Source of the DNA: Pseudomonas taetrolens | GTDB lineage: Bacteria; Pseudomonadota; Gammaproteobacteria; Pseudomonadales; Pseudomonadaceae | Assembly: GCF_900475285.1 (NCBI RefSeq) | Contig: NZ_LS483370.1 | Span: forward strand, 1,130,001 to 1,194,000 | DNA length: 64,000 bases | Direction: 5' to 3' | In this document: piece after piece, positions 56,254 to 64,000 of the stretch | How positions within the stretch are numbered: position 1 is the stretch's first letter | Layout of the letters: each line of letters opens with the position of its first letter | Position numbers and translations under genes: made by a program | Notes under the pieces: generated by a model | The model's input: only the letters and a program-made list of their open reading frames with translations | Databases searched by the model: none | Told to the model about the DNA's origin: nothing

Positions 56254-56900
56254 GCGACAACGCGTTTAGTCCCCAAGAGCGTGCAGCGGTTTACCGGGCC
56301 ATCGCCGAGCGGCGTGACATGCGTCACTTCAGTGGTGGCACGGTAGCGCCTGAGTTGTTGGCGCGCCTGCTGGAGGCGGCGCATCAGGCCCCGAGTGTGG
56401 GGCTGATGCAGCCGTGGCGCTTTATCCGCATCACCGACCGTGAGTTGCGCGGCAAGGTCCAGGCCCTGGTGGAGGAGGAGCGGGTGCGTACTGCTGAAGC
56501 GCTGGGCGAGCGTTCCGATGAGTTCATGACCCTGAAGGTCGAAGGGATCAACGACTGTGCCGAGGTTTTGGTGGCCGCGTTGATGGATGACCGGGAAAAA
56601 CACATATTCGGTCGCCGTACCCTGCCCGAAATGGACATGGCCTCGTTGTCCTGCGCGATCCAGAACCTGTGGCTGGCCGCTCGCGTCGAAGGGCTGGGCA
56701 TGGGCTGGGTGTCATTGTTCGAGCCGCGGGCGCTGGCTGATTTACTGGGGTTGCCAGCGGGTGCCAAGCCCTTGGCGGTATTGTGTCTGGGGCCGGTAGA
56801 GGCCTTTTATCCGGCGCCGATGCTGGTGTTGGAAGGGTGGGCGCGCGCGCGTCCGCTGAGTGAGCTGGTGTATGAGAATTATTGGGGAGTGAGTCCATGA
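56250..56900 (+). CDS. bluB: 5,6-dimethylbenzimidazole synthase BluB
   Basis: 216 residues. Nitroreductase fold with [14 protein letters not shown] (about 17-27), [20 protein letters not shown] (about 44-63), and a C-terminal part [12 protein letters not shown]. BluB makes DMB, the lower ligand of B12, from reduced flavin and oxygen. Located between cobB and cbiB with a 4-nt overlap on both sides, which supports DMB supply as the role. Confidence 0.93.
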   Translation: MSDNAFSPQERAAVYRAIAERRDMRHFSGGTVAPELLARLLEAAHQAPSVGLMQPWRFIRITDRELRGKVQALVEEERVRTAEALGERSDEFMTLKVEGINDCAEVLVAALMDDREKHIFGRRTLPEMDMASLSCAIQNLWLAARVEGLGMGWVSLFEPRALADLLGLPAGAKPLAVLCLGPVEAFYPAPMLVLEGWARARPLSELVYENYWGVSP

Positions 56901-57805
56901 GTGTGGCGTTGCTGTGCGTGGCCGGGGTGGCGCTGGATGCGCTGTTCGGTGAGCCCAAGCGCTGGCATCCGCTGGTCGCGTTCGGCCGCATGGCCGGTCG
57001 CGTTGAGCAGCGTTTCAATTCCGGCGGCCGTGGCTGGCGCAGTCATGGCGTTACCGCCTGGGTGCTGACGGTCATTCCGCTGACGATTCTGGCGACTGCG
57101 CTGTCCTGGCTGCCTTATATCGGCTGGCTGGTAGATATCCTGGCGTTGTACTGCGCGCTCGGAATGCGCAGTCTGGGCGAACATGTGCAGCCCGTGGCTG
57201 AAGCCTTGCGCAGCAATGATCTCGAGGAGGCACGTACACGGGTCGGTTATCTGGTCAGCCGTCAGACCAGCGAACTTGATTCCACCGAAGTCGCCCGCGC
57301 GGCGACCGAGTCCGTACTGGAAAACGGCAGCGATGCGGTCTTTGCCGCGATTTTCTGGTTTGTCGTCGCCGGTGCTCCGGGCGTGGTGCTCTATCGCCTG
57401 AGCAATACGCTGGACGCCATGTGGGGATATCGCAATGAGCGCTTTGAGCGTTTTGGCTGGGCCGCCGCCCGGATCGACGATGTGCTCAACTACATTCCTG
57501 CACGGTTGGTGGCGCTGACTTATGCCGTACTGGGTAAAACCCGCCTGGCCTTGAAGTGCTGGCGCAAACAGGCCCCGCAGTGGGACAGCCCCAATGCGGG
57601 GCCGGTCATGGCGGCCGGTGCCGGTGCCTTGGGCGTCGAATTGGGCGGTTCGGCGATTTATCACGGTGAACTGCATGAGCGTGCGCAACTGGGTGAAGGC
57701 GTGCCCGCCGATGCCGACTCGATTGGCCGTGGCTGGCAACTGGTGCAGCGAGGGGTATGGCTGTGGCTCTTGATCCTGTGCATGTGGAGTGAATTCTATG
57801 CTTGA
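56897..57805 (+). CDS. cbiB: Adenosylcobinamide-phosphate synthase CbiB (CobD in P. denitrificans naming)
   Basis: 302 residues, inner membrane, about five helices. Adds aminopropanol to the corrin. Signature parts: [21 protein letters not shown] (about 14-34), [19 protein letters not shown] (about 137-155), [11 protein letters not shown] and [15 protein letters not shown] 56897 overlaps the bluB stop (ATGA). Confidence 0.94.
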   Translation: MSVALLCVAGVALDALFGEPKRWHPLVAFGRMAGRVEQRFNSGGRGWRSHGVTAWVLTVIPLTILATALSWLPYIGWLVDILALYCALGMRSLGEHVQPVAEALRSNDLEEARTRVGYLVSRQTSELDSTEVARAATESVLENGSDAVFAAIFWFVVAGAPGVVLYRLSNTLDAMWGYRNERFERFGWAAARIDDVLNYIPARLVALTYAVLGKTRLALKCWRKQAPQWDSPNAGPVMAAGAGALGVELGGSAIYHGELHERAQLGEGVPADADSIGRGWQLVQRGVWLWLLILCMWSEFYA

Positions 57806-58802
57806 GCATGGTGGACGTTTACGCCAAGCGTCCTTGCACTACGGCATCGCCGAGGCGCAATGGCTGGACTTGTCCAGCGGCCTGGCGCCCTGGCCTTTTG
57901 CGATTCCCGTGATCCCCGAGCGTGCCTGGGCGCGGTTGCCGGAAACCGATGACGGGCTAGAACAAGCGGCCTGTACCTACTACGGCGCCGCCAATGTGTT
58001 GCCGGTGCCGGGCTCCCAGTGCGCGATTCAGTTGCTGCCTCGTTTGCGTCGTGGCGGCAAGGTCGGCGTGTTGTCGCCGTGTTATGCCGAACATGCTGAA
58101 GCCTGGCGTCGCAACGGGCACATCGTGCGTGAAGTGGTTGAGCAAGAGGTCGACTTCTACCTCGACAGCCTGGATGTGCTGGTGGTCGTCAATCCCAACA
58201 ACCCGACAGGGCTGAGTCTGACGCCTGAGCAGTTGCTGACCTGGCATGCACGGCTGGCACAGCGGGGTGGCTGGCTGGTGGTGGATGAAGCGTTCATGGA
58301 CAACACGCCTGCGTTGAGCCTGGCCGCGCAAAGTCACCGCGCCGGGCTGATCGTGTTGCGCTCGTTTGGCAAGTTCTTTGGTTTGGCGGGGGTTCGATTG
58401 GGCTTTGTGCTGGCTGAACTCAAACTGCTCAAATTGTTGGCCGAGCAAGTCGGTCCCTGGGCAGTGAGCGGGCCGACGCGGATTGTCGGCCAAGCGTGTC
58501 TGGTCGACACCGAAGCCCATGTTCGCCAGCGTGAACGCAGCGAGTTGGCCAGCGAACGATTGGCGGCGCTGTTGACGCTGCACGGCTTGTCGCCCCAGGG
58601 AGGCTGCGCGTTGTTTCAGTGGCTGGCCACGCCCTACGCCGAGCGTCTTTACGACTTTATGGCGCAGCGTGGCATCCTGCTGCGCCTGTTTGCCCACAAC
58701 AGCAGCGTGCGTTTTGGCCTGCCTGCCGACGACGCTGACTGGTTGCGGCTGGAGCAGGCCTTGTCCGCGTACACCGAGGCCTGTACCAAGGAAAACCCAT
58801 GA
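57798..58802 (+). CDS. cobD: Threonine-phosphate decarboxylase CobD (CobC in P. denitrificans naming)
   Basis: 334 residues, PLP enzyme of the aminotransferase class I fold that makes aminopropanol phosphate for cobinamide. [13 protein letters not shown] (about 132-144), VVDEAFMD (Asp about 164) and the PLP lysine in [17 protein letters not shown] (about 192-208) are visible. ATG 57798 lies in front of GGAG about 9 nt; overlaps cbiB by 8 nt. Confidence 0.93.
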   Translation: MLEHGGRLRQASLHYGIAEAQWLDLSSGLAPWPFAIPVIPERAWARLPETDDGLEQAACTYYGAANVLPVPGSQCAIQLLPRLRRGGKVGVLSPCYAEHAEAWRRNGHIVREVVEQEVDFYLDSLDVLVVVNPNNPTGLSLTPEQLLTWHARLAQRGGWLVVDEAFMDNTPALSLAAQSHRAGLIVLRSFGKFFGLAGVRLGFVLAELKLLKLLAEQVGPWAVSGPTRIVGQACLVDTEAHVRQRERSELASERLAALLTLHGLSPQGGCALFQWLATPYAERLYDFMAQRGILLRLFAHNSSVRFGLPADDADWLRLEQALSAYTEACTKENP

Positions 58803-60265
58803 GCACGTTAATGGTGCAAGGCACCACGTCCGATGCCGGTAAAAGCACGCTGGTCACAGCCCTGTGCCGTTGGTTGACTCGCCAGGGTGTGGGCGTGGTG
58901 CCTTTCAAACCGCAGAACATGGCGCTCAACAGTGCCGTGACCGCCGAGGGCGGTGAGATTGGCCGGGCTCAGGCCGTGCAAGCCCAAGCCGCGGGGCTGG
59001 CGCCGCACACCGATATGAATCCGGTGCTGCTCAAGCCCAATAGCGACACCGGCGCCCAGGTGATTATCCATGGGCGAGCCGTCACCAGCATGAACGCTGT
59101 CGCCTATCACGACTACAAGGCCATCGCCATGCAGGCGGTACTGGCTTCGCATCAACGGCTGAGTGCCGGCTATCCGGTGGTCATGGTTGAAGGCGCGGGT
59201 TCTCCAGCCGAAATCAATTTGCGGGCTGGAGACATCGCAAACATGGGCTTTGCCGAGGCGGTGGATTGCCCGGTGGTGTTGATCGCCGATATCAATCGCG
59301 GCGGAGTGTTCGCTCATTTGGTCGGCACCCTCGAGCTGCTGTCCGACACCGAGCAGGCACGGGTCAAGGGTTTCATCATCAACCGTTTTCGCGGTGATAT
59401 CGCTTTGCTGCAGCCTGGTCTTGACTGGCTGGAGCAGAGGACCGGCAAGCCCGTGATCGGGGTTCTGCCCTATGTGATGGACTTGCACCTTGAGGCTGAA
59501 GACGGCATCGATCAGCGTCAGACCGACAAGGTCGAACGTGTGCTCAAGGTCGTGGTGCCGGTATTGCCGCGGATCAGCAATCACACGGACTTCGATCCAT
59601 TACGTTTGCATCCGCAGGTGGATTTGCAGTTTGTGGGCCCCGGACAGGCGATTCCGTCGGCCGACCTGATCATTCTCCCGGGCTCCAAAAGCGTGCGCAG
59701 CGATCTGGCCTATCTGCGGGCCAATGGCTGGGACACGGCGATCAACCGTCACCTGCGCTATGGCGGAAGAGTGCTGGGGATTTGCGGCGGCCTGCAGATG
59801 CTCGGCGAGCAGGTCCATGACCCGCTGGGGCTCGAGGGTGCGCCGGGCTCAAGCAGCGGCCTGGGCTTGCTGGCATTCAGTACCGAGCTGGAGGCCGAAA
59901 AACAGCTGCGTAACGTGCGCGGGCATTTGCAGCTGGAAAACGCTGAAGTCACTGGCTACGAAATTCACGCGGGCGTCACCACCGGCGTTGCTCTTGAGCA
60001 GCCGATGGTGCATCTCGATGACGGTCGTTGCGACGGCGCGCAAAGTGCGGACGGACAAGTTCTGGGCACCTATCTGCATGGTTTGTTCGAGTCGCCTGCC
60101 GCTTGCAGCGCGCTGCTGCGCTGGGCCGGGCTGGAGGACGTGCAGGCGGTGGATTACCACGCACTGCGTGAGCGGGATATCGAGCGTCTGGCCGACCTGG
60201 TGGAAAACCACCTGGACACTGCTTATTTGCGAGCACTTTGTGGTCTGAGCCGGGAGCATCCCTGA
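58799..60265 (+). CDS. cobQ: Cobyric acid synthase CobQ
   Basis: 488 residues. Adds amides to the b, d, e and g side chains. P-loop [19 protein letters not shown] (about 8-26) and glutaminase domain with [10 protein letters not shown] (Cys about 328) and GYEIHAGVT (about 384-392). Overlaps the decarboxylase gene by 4 nt. Cytoplasmic, glutamine and ATP dependent. Confidence 0.96.
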   Translation: MSTLMVQGTTSDAGKSTLVTALCRWLTRQGVGVVPFKPQNMALNSAVTAEGGEIGRAQAVQAQAAGLAPHTDMNPVLLKPNSDTGAQVIIHGRAVTSMNAVAYHDYKAIAMQAVLASHQRLSAGYPVVMVEGAGSPAEINLRAGDIANMGFAEAVDCPVVLIADINRGGVFAHLVGTLELLSDTEQARVKGFIINRFRGDIALLQPGLDWLEQRTGKPVIGVLPYVMDLHLEAEDGIDQRQTDKVERVLKVVVPVLPRISNHTDFDPLRLHPQVDLQFVGPGQAIPSADLIILPGSKSVRSDLAYLRANGWDTAINRHLRYGGRVLGICGGLQMLGEQVHDPLGLEGAPGSSSGLGLLAFSTELEAEKQLRNVRGHLQLENAEVTGYEIHAGVTTGVALEQPMVHLDDGRCDGAQSADGQVLGTYLHGLFESPAACSALLRWAGLEDVQAVDYHALRERDIERLADLVENHLDTAYLRALCGLSREHP

Positions 60266-60266
60266 C

Positions 60267-60788
60267 ATGTTGCAGCTGATTTTGGGCGGTGCCCGTTCTG
60301 GCAAAAGCCGCCTGGCCGAGAAACTGGCGAGCGAGTCCGGGCTCGCAGTGACCTACATTGCGACCAGCCAGCCGCTGGATGGCGAGATGAACGAGCGCGT
60401 GCGTCATCATCGCGAACGTCGTCCGGCGCACTGGGGATTGATTGAAGAACCGGTCGAACTGGCCCGGGTGCTGCGTGACAACGCGAGTGCCGACAGCTGC
60501 CTGCTGGTGGATTGCCTGACGCTGTGGATGACCAATCTGCTGATGTTGGACGATCCCCTGCAGCTCGGTGCCGAGCGCGATGCGCTGCTGGAATGCCTGG
60601 CTGAACTGCCGGGTGAAATTGTGTTTGTCAGCAACGAAACCGGAATGGGTGTCGTGCCGCTGGGCGAATTGACTCGCCGCTATGTCGATGAAGCCGGTTG
60701 GTTGCATCAAGCCTTGGCCGCGCACTGTCAGCGGGTAGTGTTGACTGTGGCGGGCCTGCCCCTGATGTTGAAAGGACCTGCGCTATGA
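60267..60788 (+). CDS. cobU: Adenosylcobinamide kinase/guanylyltransferase CobU (CobP)
   Basis: 173 residues. P-loop [15 protein letters not shown] (about 6-20), [14 protein letters not shown] and the ending [15 protein letters not shown] are typical of CobU. Phosphorylates and guanylates adenosylcobinamide. One nucleotide after cobQ. The stop overlaps the next start (ATGA). Confidence 0.95.
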   Translation: MLQLILGGARSGKSRLAEKLASESGLAVTYIATSQPLDGEMNERVRHHRERRPAHWGLIEEPVELARVLRDNASADSCLLVDCLTLWMTNLLMLDDPLQLGAERDALLECLAELPGEIVFVSNETGMGVVPLGELTRRYVDEAGWLHQALAAHCQRVVLTVAGLPLMLKGPAL

Positions 60789-61840
60789 AAACCCCCTGGT
60801 GGCTGACCCCGTGCAAGCCGGTGGACCGTGACATGCAAGCGGCTGCAGCCGAACATCAGCAGCAGTTGACCAAACCGGCGGGCTCGCTGGGCCAGCTTGA
60901 AGAGCTCGCGGTGCGGATGGCTGGTTTGCAAGGTCGGCTCAAGCCGCGTGTCGATCACGTGTGGATTGCGATATTTGCCGGAGATCACGGGATTGTCGCC
61001 GAAGGGGTTTCGGCCTATCCGCAAGCCGTCACCGGACAAATGCTGCACAACTTTGTCAGCGGCGGGGCTGCAATCAGTGTGTTGGCCCGTCAATTGGGTG
61101 CGCAACTGGATGTGGTGGATCTTGGAACGGTCACGCCTATGCTCAACTTGGCAGGGGTGCGCCATTTGCAGCTTGGTGCGGGCACGGCGAACTTTGCCAC
61201 GGGGCCGGCAATGACTGATGCGCAGGGCCTGCAGGCGTTGCAGGCGGGGCGTGACAGCGTGCTGCGGGCGAAGGCGCAGGGCAGCGAATTGTTTCTCGGT
61301 GGTGAAATGGGCATTGGCAACACCGCCTCTGCCAGCGCCGTGGCCAGCGCGTTGCTGAATTGCCCGGCATCCCGCCTGACTGGCCCGGGCACGGGGCTGA
61401 ATGCCGCCGAAGTCAGTCACAAGGCCCGGGTGATAGAGCGGGCCCTGGCGTTGCATGCCGGGCATCTCGATGACCCGTTACAGGCGCTGTTTCGCTTGGG
61501 TGGCTTTGAAATCGCTGCCTTGGTCGGGGCTTATGTGGCCTGTGCCCAGGAAGGCATCGTAGCGCTGGTCGACGGGTTTATCTGCACCGTCGCGGCCATG
61601 GTCGCCGTTCGCTTGAGTCCGGCGTGCAGCGAGTGGCTGATCTACAGTCATCGCGGTGCCGAGCTTGGCCATCAACATGTACTGGAAAGTTTGCAGGCTG
61701 AACCGTTGCTTGACCTCGGTTTGCGCCTGGGTGAAGGCAGTGGCGCGGCGCTGGCAGTACCGCTGGTGCGTCTGGCATGTGACCTCCATGGGCAGATGGC
61801 GACATTTGCCGAGGCCGCCGTGGCAGATCGTCCGGCATGA
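60785..61840 (+). CDS. cobT: NaMN:DMB phosphoribosyltransferase CobT
   Basis: 351 residues from ATG 60785 (29 codons open further upstream, overlapping cobU, not used). Makes alpha-ribazole phosphate from [24 protein letters not shown] (about 63-83), [22 protein letters not shown] (about 175-197) and the ending [15 protein letters not shown] with the conserved Glu. Fits the DMB made by BluB. Confidence 0.95.
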   Translation: MKTPWWLTPCKPVDRDMQAAAAEHQQQLTKPAGSLGQLEELAVRMAGLQGRLKPRVDHVWIAIFAGDHGIVAEGVSAYPQAVTGQMLHNFVSGGAAISVLARQLGAQLDVVDLGTVTPMLNLAGVRHLQLGAGTANFATGPAMTDAQGLQALQAGRDSVLRAKAQGSELFLGGEMGIGNTASASAVASALLNCPASRLTGPGTGLNAAEVSHKARVIERALALHAGHLDDPLQALFRLGGFEIAALVGAYVACAQEGIVALVDGFICTVAAMVAVRLSPACSEWLIYSHRGAELGHQHVLESLQAEPLLDLGLRLGEGSGAALAVPLVRLACDLHGQMATFAEAAVADRPA

Positions 61841-62415
61841 CGGTGTATCTGGAGCTGCTGCGTCACGGTGAAACCGAACTGGGCGGCGGCCTGCGCGGTA
61901 GCCTGGATGATGCGTTGACGGCATTGGGTTGGGAGCAGATGCGCGAGGCGGTCAAAGGGCGAGGGCCCTGGGACCGCATTGTCAGTTCGCCGCTGCAACG
62001 TTGCGCTTTGTTTGCCCGCGAACTGAGCGAGCAGCTCAATTTGCCGGTGTCGTTCGAAAAAGACCTGCAAGAACTGCACTTTGGTGCATGGGAGGGGCAG
62101 AGCGCGGCGGCGTTGATGGAGACCGATGCCGAAGCATTGGGCTTGTTCTGGAACGATCCCTACGCGTTCACGCCGCCAGACGGTGAGCCGGTGCATGCAT
62201 TTTCGGCACGCGTGCTCTCGGCCGTTAATCGGCTGCAGCAACGCTTTGGGGGAGAACGGGTATTGCTGGTCTGCCATGGCGGGGTGATCAAGCTGTTGCT
62301 GGCGCAGGCCAGGGGCTTGCCCCGTGAGCACTTGTTGCAGGTCGTAGTGGCACACGGCGCGCTGTTCGGCTTGCAGGTGGCAGAGGGTGGCCGTCTCGAA
62401 GAGGCTGAGTTGTGA
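61837..62415 (+). CDS. cobC: Alpha-ribazole phosphatase CobC (histidine phosphatase family)
   Basis: 192 residues. Catalytic RHGETELGG motif (His about 9, residues 8-16), second histidine in [12 protein letters not shown] (about 146-157). Removes the phosphate from alpha-ribazole phosphate or the coenzyme phosphate. The name cobC follows Salmonella usage. Overlaps cobT and cobS by 4 nt. Confidence 0.92.
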   Translation: MTVYLELLRHGETELGGGLRGSLDDALTALGWEQMREAVKGRGPWDRIVSSPLQRCALFARELSEQLNLPVSFEKDLQELHFGAWEGQSAAALMETDAEALGLFWNDPYAFTPPDGEPVHAFSARVLSAVNRLQQRFGGERVLLVCHGGVIKLLLAQARGLPREHLLQVVVAHGALFGLQVAEGGRLEEAEL

Positions 62416-63146
62416 CGTCGCCGTTCTGGATCGCCCTGCAGTTTTTGAGCAGTTTGCCGATTAGTCTGCCCGGCATGCCGCAACCCCGGGCGCTGGGGCG
62501 CTCACTGTTGTATTACCCGTTGGTGGGCCTGCTGTTTGGCGTGCTGCTATGGGGGCTGAATGCGCTGCTGGCAGGTACGCCGTCACTGTTGCATGCCGCG
62601 TTGTTGCTGACCGCCTGGGTGCTGCTCAGTGGTGGCCTGCACCTCGATGGTCTGGCCGATAGCGCAGACGCCTGGCTGGGCGGCTTTGGTGATCGCGAAC
62701 GTACCCTGACCATCATGAAAGACCCGCGCAGCGGGCCGATTGCGGTGGTCGCGCTGGTGCTGGTGTTGCTCCTCAAATTTTGCGCGCTGTTGGCGCTGAT
62801 CGAGCAGCAGCACAGCGTGGCATTGCTGATCGTACCGCTGATAGGGCGCAGCGCCTTGCTGGGCGTGTTCCTGACAACGCCCTACGTGCGGGCCGGAGGT
62901 CTGGGCCAGGCACTGGCGGATCACCTGCCGCGCAAGGCCGGGTGGTGGGTGTTGGGCCTTAGTGCCCTGGCGTGTGTGCTGCTGGCGGGTGTGGCCGGGT
63001 TGTGGTCGCTGGGGCTGGCGACGGCAGGGTTTGTCTGGCTGCGGCAGGTAATGATGCGCCGCTTGGGCGGAACTACCGGTGACACCGCCGGCGCGTTGCT
63101 CGAATTACTCGAAGTCGGGGTGCTGGTAGGGCTGGCGCTTATCTGA
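62412..63146 (+). CDS. cobS: Adenosylcobinamide-GDP ribazoletransferase CobS (CobV)
   Basis: 244 residues with about six helices in the inner membrane. Mg-binding acidic motif LHLDGLADSADAWLGGFGDR (about 77-96) and ILTIMKDPRSGPIAVV-like following part. Joins the cobinamide with alpha-ribazole phosphate to finish B12. Last gene of the cob unit; overlaps cobC by 4 nt. Confidence 0.95.
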   Translation: MTSPFWIALQFLSSLPISLPGMPQPRALGRSLLYYPLVGLLFGVLLWGLNALLAGTPSLLHAALLLTAWVLLSGGLHLDGLADSADAWLGGFGDRERTLTIMKDPRSGPIAVVALVLVLLLKFCALLALIEQQHSVALLIVPLIGRSALLGVFLTTPYVRAGGLGQALADHLPRKAGWWVLGLSALACVLLAGVAGLWSLGLATAGFVWLRQVMMRRLGGTTGDTAGALLELLEVGVLVGLALI

Positions 63147-63198
63147 CTAGCGGCTATGTGTCTCGTCGTGGCGAGTTAATGCTTGATTGTGTTTTATT

Positions 63199-63214
63199 GC
63201 GGGTATATACATAC
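63199..63214 (+). promoter_or_regulatory. Probable MarR operator upstream of marR gene
   Basis: TGCGGGTATATACATAC contains the TATATAC core of the palindrome found before the MFS gene (63655-63666). It overlaps the region just before the regulator start at 63218. Confidence 0.55.
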
Positions 63215-63217
63215 AAA

Positions 63218-63631
63218 ATGTTACCAACTCAGTGTTTATGCACCAATCTGCGACGCGCGGCACGTGGCGTAAGCAGGCATTACGACGGCGCCCTTGATGG
63301 CTTCGGGATCAACGTTGCCCAGTATTCTTTGCTCAGTAACCTCAAGCGTCTGGATCAGCCGAGTATTTCCAGCCTGGCTGAAGCCATGGGGCTGGATCGC
63401 AGTACGTTAGGCCGCAATTTGCGGGTACTGGAGGGTGCGGGTCTGGTGAAAATGACCGAAGGCGCGGATCAGCGCAATCGTGTGGTGTGCTTGACTCCGG
63501 CGGGCTTGGAACGTCTGAAGGCGGCCTTGCCCGCCTGGGAGGCCGCACAGCAGCGTTTGATGGATCGCTTGGGCGAAGAGAAACGTACGCAGCTTTTGCA
63601 ATTATTGGATGAGTTGGCGGGTTCGGACTGA
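63218..63631 (+). CDS. MarR-family transcriptional regulator
   Basis: 137 residues from ATG 63218; open 20 codons upstream to 63158 without support. Winged helix with SISSLAEAMGLDRSTLGRNLRVLEGAGLV (about 48-76) and the wing DQRNRVVCLTPAGLE. A cysteine pair near the N-terminus (LPTQCLCTN) may make it redox sensitive, as in some OhrR/MarR members; that is inference. It is followed by an MFS gene with an operator in the gap, a typical drug-responsive unit. Confidence 0.88.
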   Translation: MLPTQCLCTNLRRAARGVSRHYDGALDGFGINVAQYSLLSNLKRLDQPSISSLAEAMGLDRSTLGRNLRVLEGAGLVKMTEGADQRNRVVCLTPAGLERLKAALPAWEAAQQRLMDRLGEEKRTQLLQLLDELAGSD

Positions 63632-63654
63632 AGGCCAGTCGCTCGATCATAAAT

Positions 63655-63666
63655 GGGTATATACCC
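63655..63666. promoter_or_regulatory. MarR-type operator before the MFS gene
   Basis: Perfect 12-bp palindrome GGGTATATACCC, located 17 nt before the MFS start codon and 23 nt after the marR stop. It shares GGGTATATAC with the site at 63199. Confidence 0.7.
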
Positions 63667-63683
63667 GCTTCCGGAGAATAACA

Positions 63684-64000
63684 ATGACAGCGGTGTGGCG
63701 AAACAGTGGTTGGGTCTTGCTTGGCAGTGCGCTTATTTTGGCGTTGTCTTTAGGTGTGAGGCATGGATTCGGGCTGTTTCTGCCGCCCATGAGCGCTCAG
63801 TTTGGCTGGGGGCGTGAAGTGTTTGCCTTCGCCATCGCCTTGCAGAACCTGATCTGGGGCTTGGCTCAACCCTTTACCGGCGCTTTGGCTGATCGTTTCG
63901 GCGCAGCCAAAGTGGTGATCGTCGGCGGCGTGCTCTATGCCGTGGGCTTGCTGTTGATGGGGCTATCGGACTCGCCGTTGTCACTGTCGCTAAGCGCCGG
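63684..64000 (+). CDS. MFS transporter, 5' part
   Basis: About 105 residues inside the window; the gene runs off the right edge. MTAVWRNSGWVLLGSALI with GVRHGFGLFLPPMSAQFGW in helix 1 and motif A in GALADRFGAAKVVIVGG (about 65-81) mark an MFS permease of the YbfB/OFA-like kind. GGAG lies 8 nt before ATG 63684. The substrate is unknown; control by the adjacent MarR is inferred from the palindrome in front. Confidence 0.85.
   Translation, partial: MTAVWRNSGWVLLGSALILALSLGVRHGFGLFLPPMSAQFGWGREVFAFAIALQNLIWGLAQPFTGALADRFGAAKVVIVGGVLYAVGLLLMGLSDSPLSLSLSA

Overview
The window is a stretch of a Pseudomonas chromosome. The protein sequences of bifA, gacS, relA, phoPQ and the cob cluster are all typical of the genus. 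Gene order within blocks matches what I recall from P. aeruginosa (bifA-sodB-argO-argP; phoP-phoQ-dctA; ldhA-gacS-regulator pair-cysM-rlmD-relA-mazG; purM-purN; cobO...cobS-marR-MFS). The blocks are joined in a different order, and oprH and the pir receptor are missing beside phoPQ and the gacS-linked pair. This suggests a fluorescens/putida-type species. I see no phage, insertion sequence, CRISPR array, rRNA or tRNA.

Layout. 1-6260: 5' part of bifA (c-di-GMP phosphodiesterase), sodB, the divergent argO/argP pair, an NAD-dependent epimerase and a membrane-anchored coiled-coil protein. 6278-16486: accessory metabolism and regulation, namely a DHA2 drug exporter, two LysR genes and an AraC gene, an odd metallo-beta-lactamase-fold protein, an AruI-like ThDP decarboxylase, a flavin reductase and a small secreted protein made of 13-residue repeats. 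16896-26132: carboxylate uptake, with a KgtP-like symporter, a sigma-54 two-component system, a phosphopantetheinyl transferase, phoPQ and dctA. 26181-33163: housekeeping genes (sprT, ttcA, wrbA, an ArsC-like gene, a TlpA-like lipoprotein, ldhA). 33213-44511: gacS, a second two-component pair, cysM, rlmD, relA, mazG. 44576-53809: DUF3108, purN, purM, DUF2066, an AI-2E-type permease, hda, two NlpC/P60 lipoproteins and a PQQ-type sugar dehydrogenase. 53954-63146: a cobalamin riboswitch followed by ten tightly packed cobalamin genes. 63199-64000: a MarR regulator and the start of an MFS gene with a shared operator motif.

The most informative regulatory finding links two transporter genes. Both the KgtP-like gene and dctA have a sigma-54 promoter with correct GG-N10-GC spacing, and each is preceded by two copies of GGCGG-N4-CCGCC (one copy has A/T outer bases). 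The sigma-54 activator gene lies directly upstream of the first of them. This suggests one dicarboxylate/2-oxoglutarate regulon. Other readable signals are a direct repeat resembling a PhoP box before phoP, a TATATAC palindrome at marR/MFS, and REP-like inverted repeats in several gene gaps. The least explained coding unit is the tandem-repeat secreted protein at 16190-16486.
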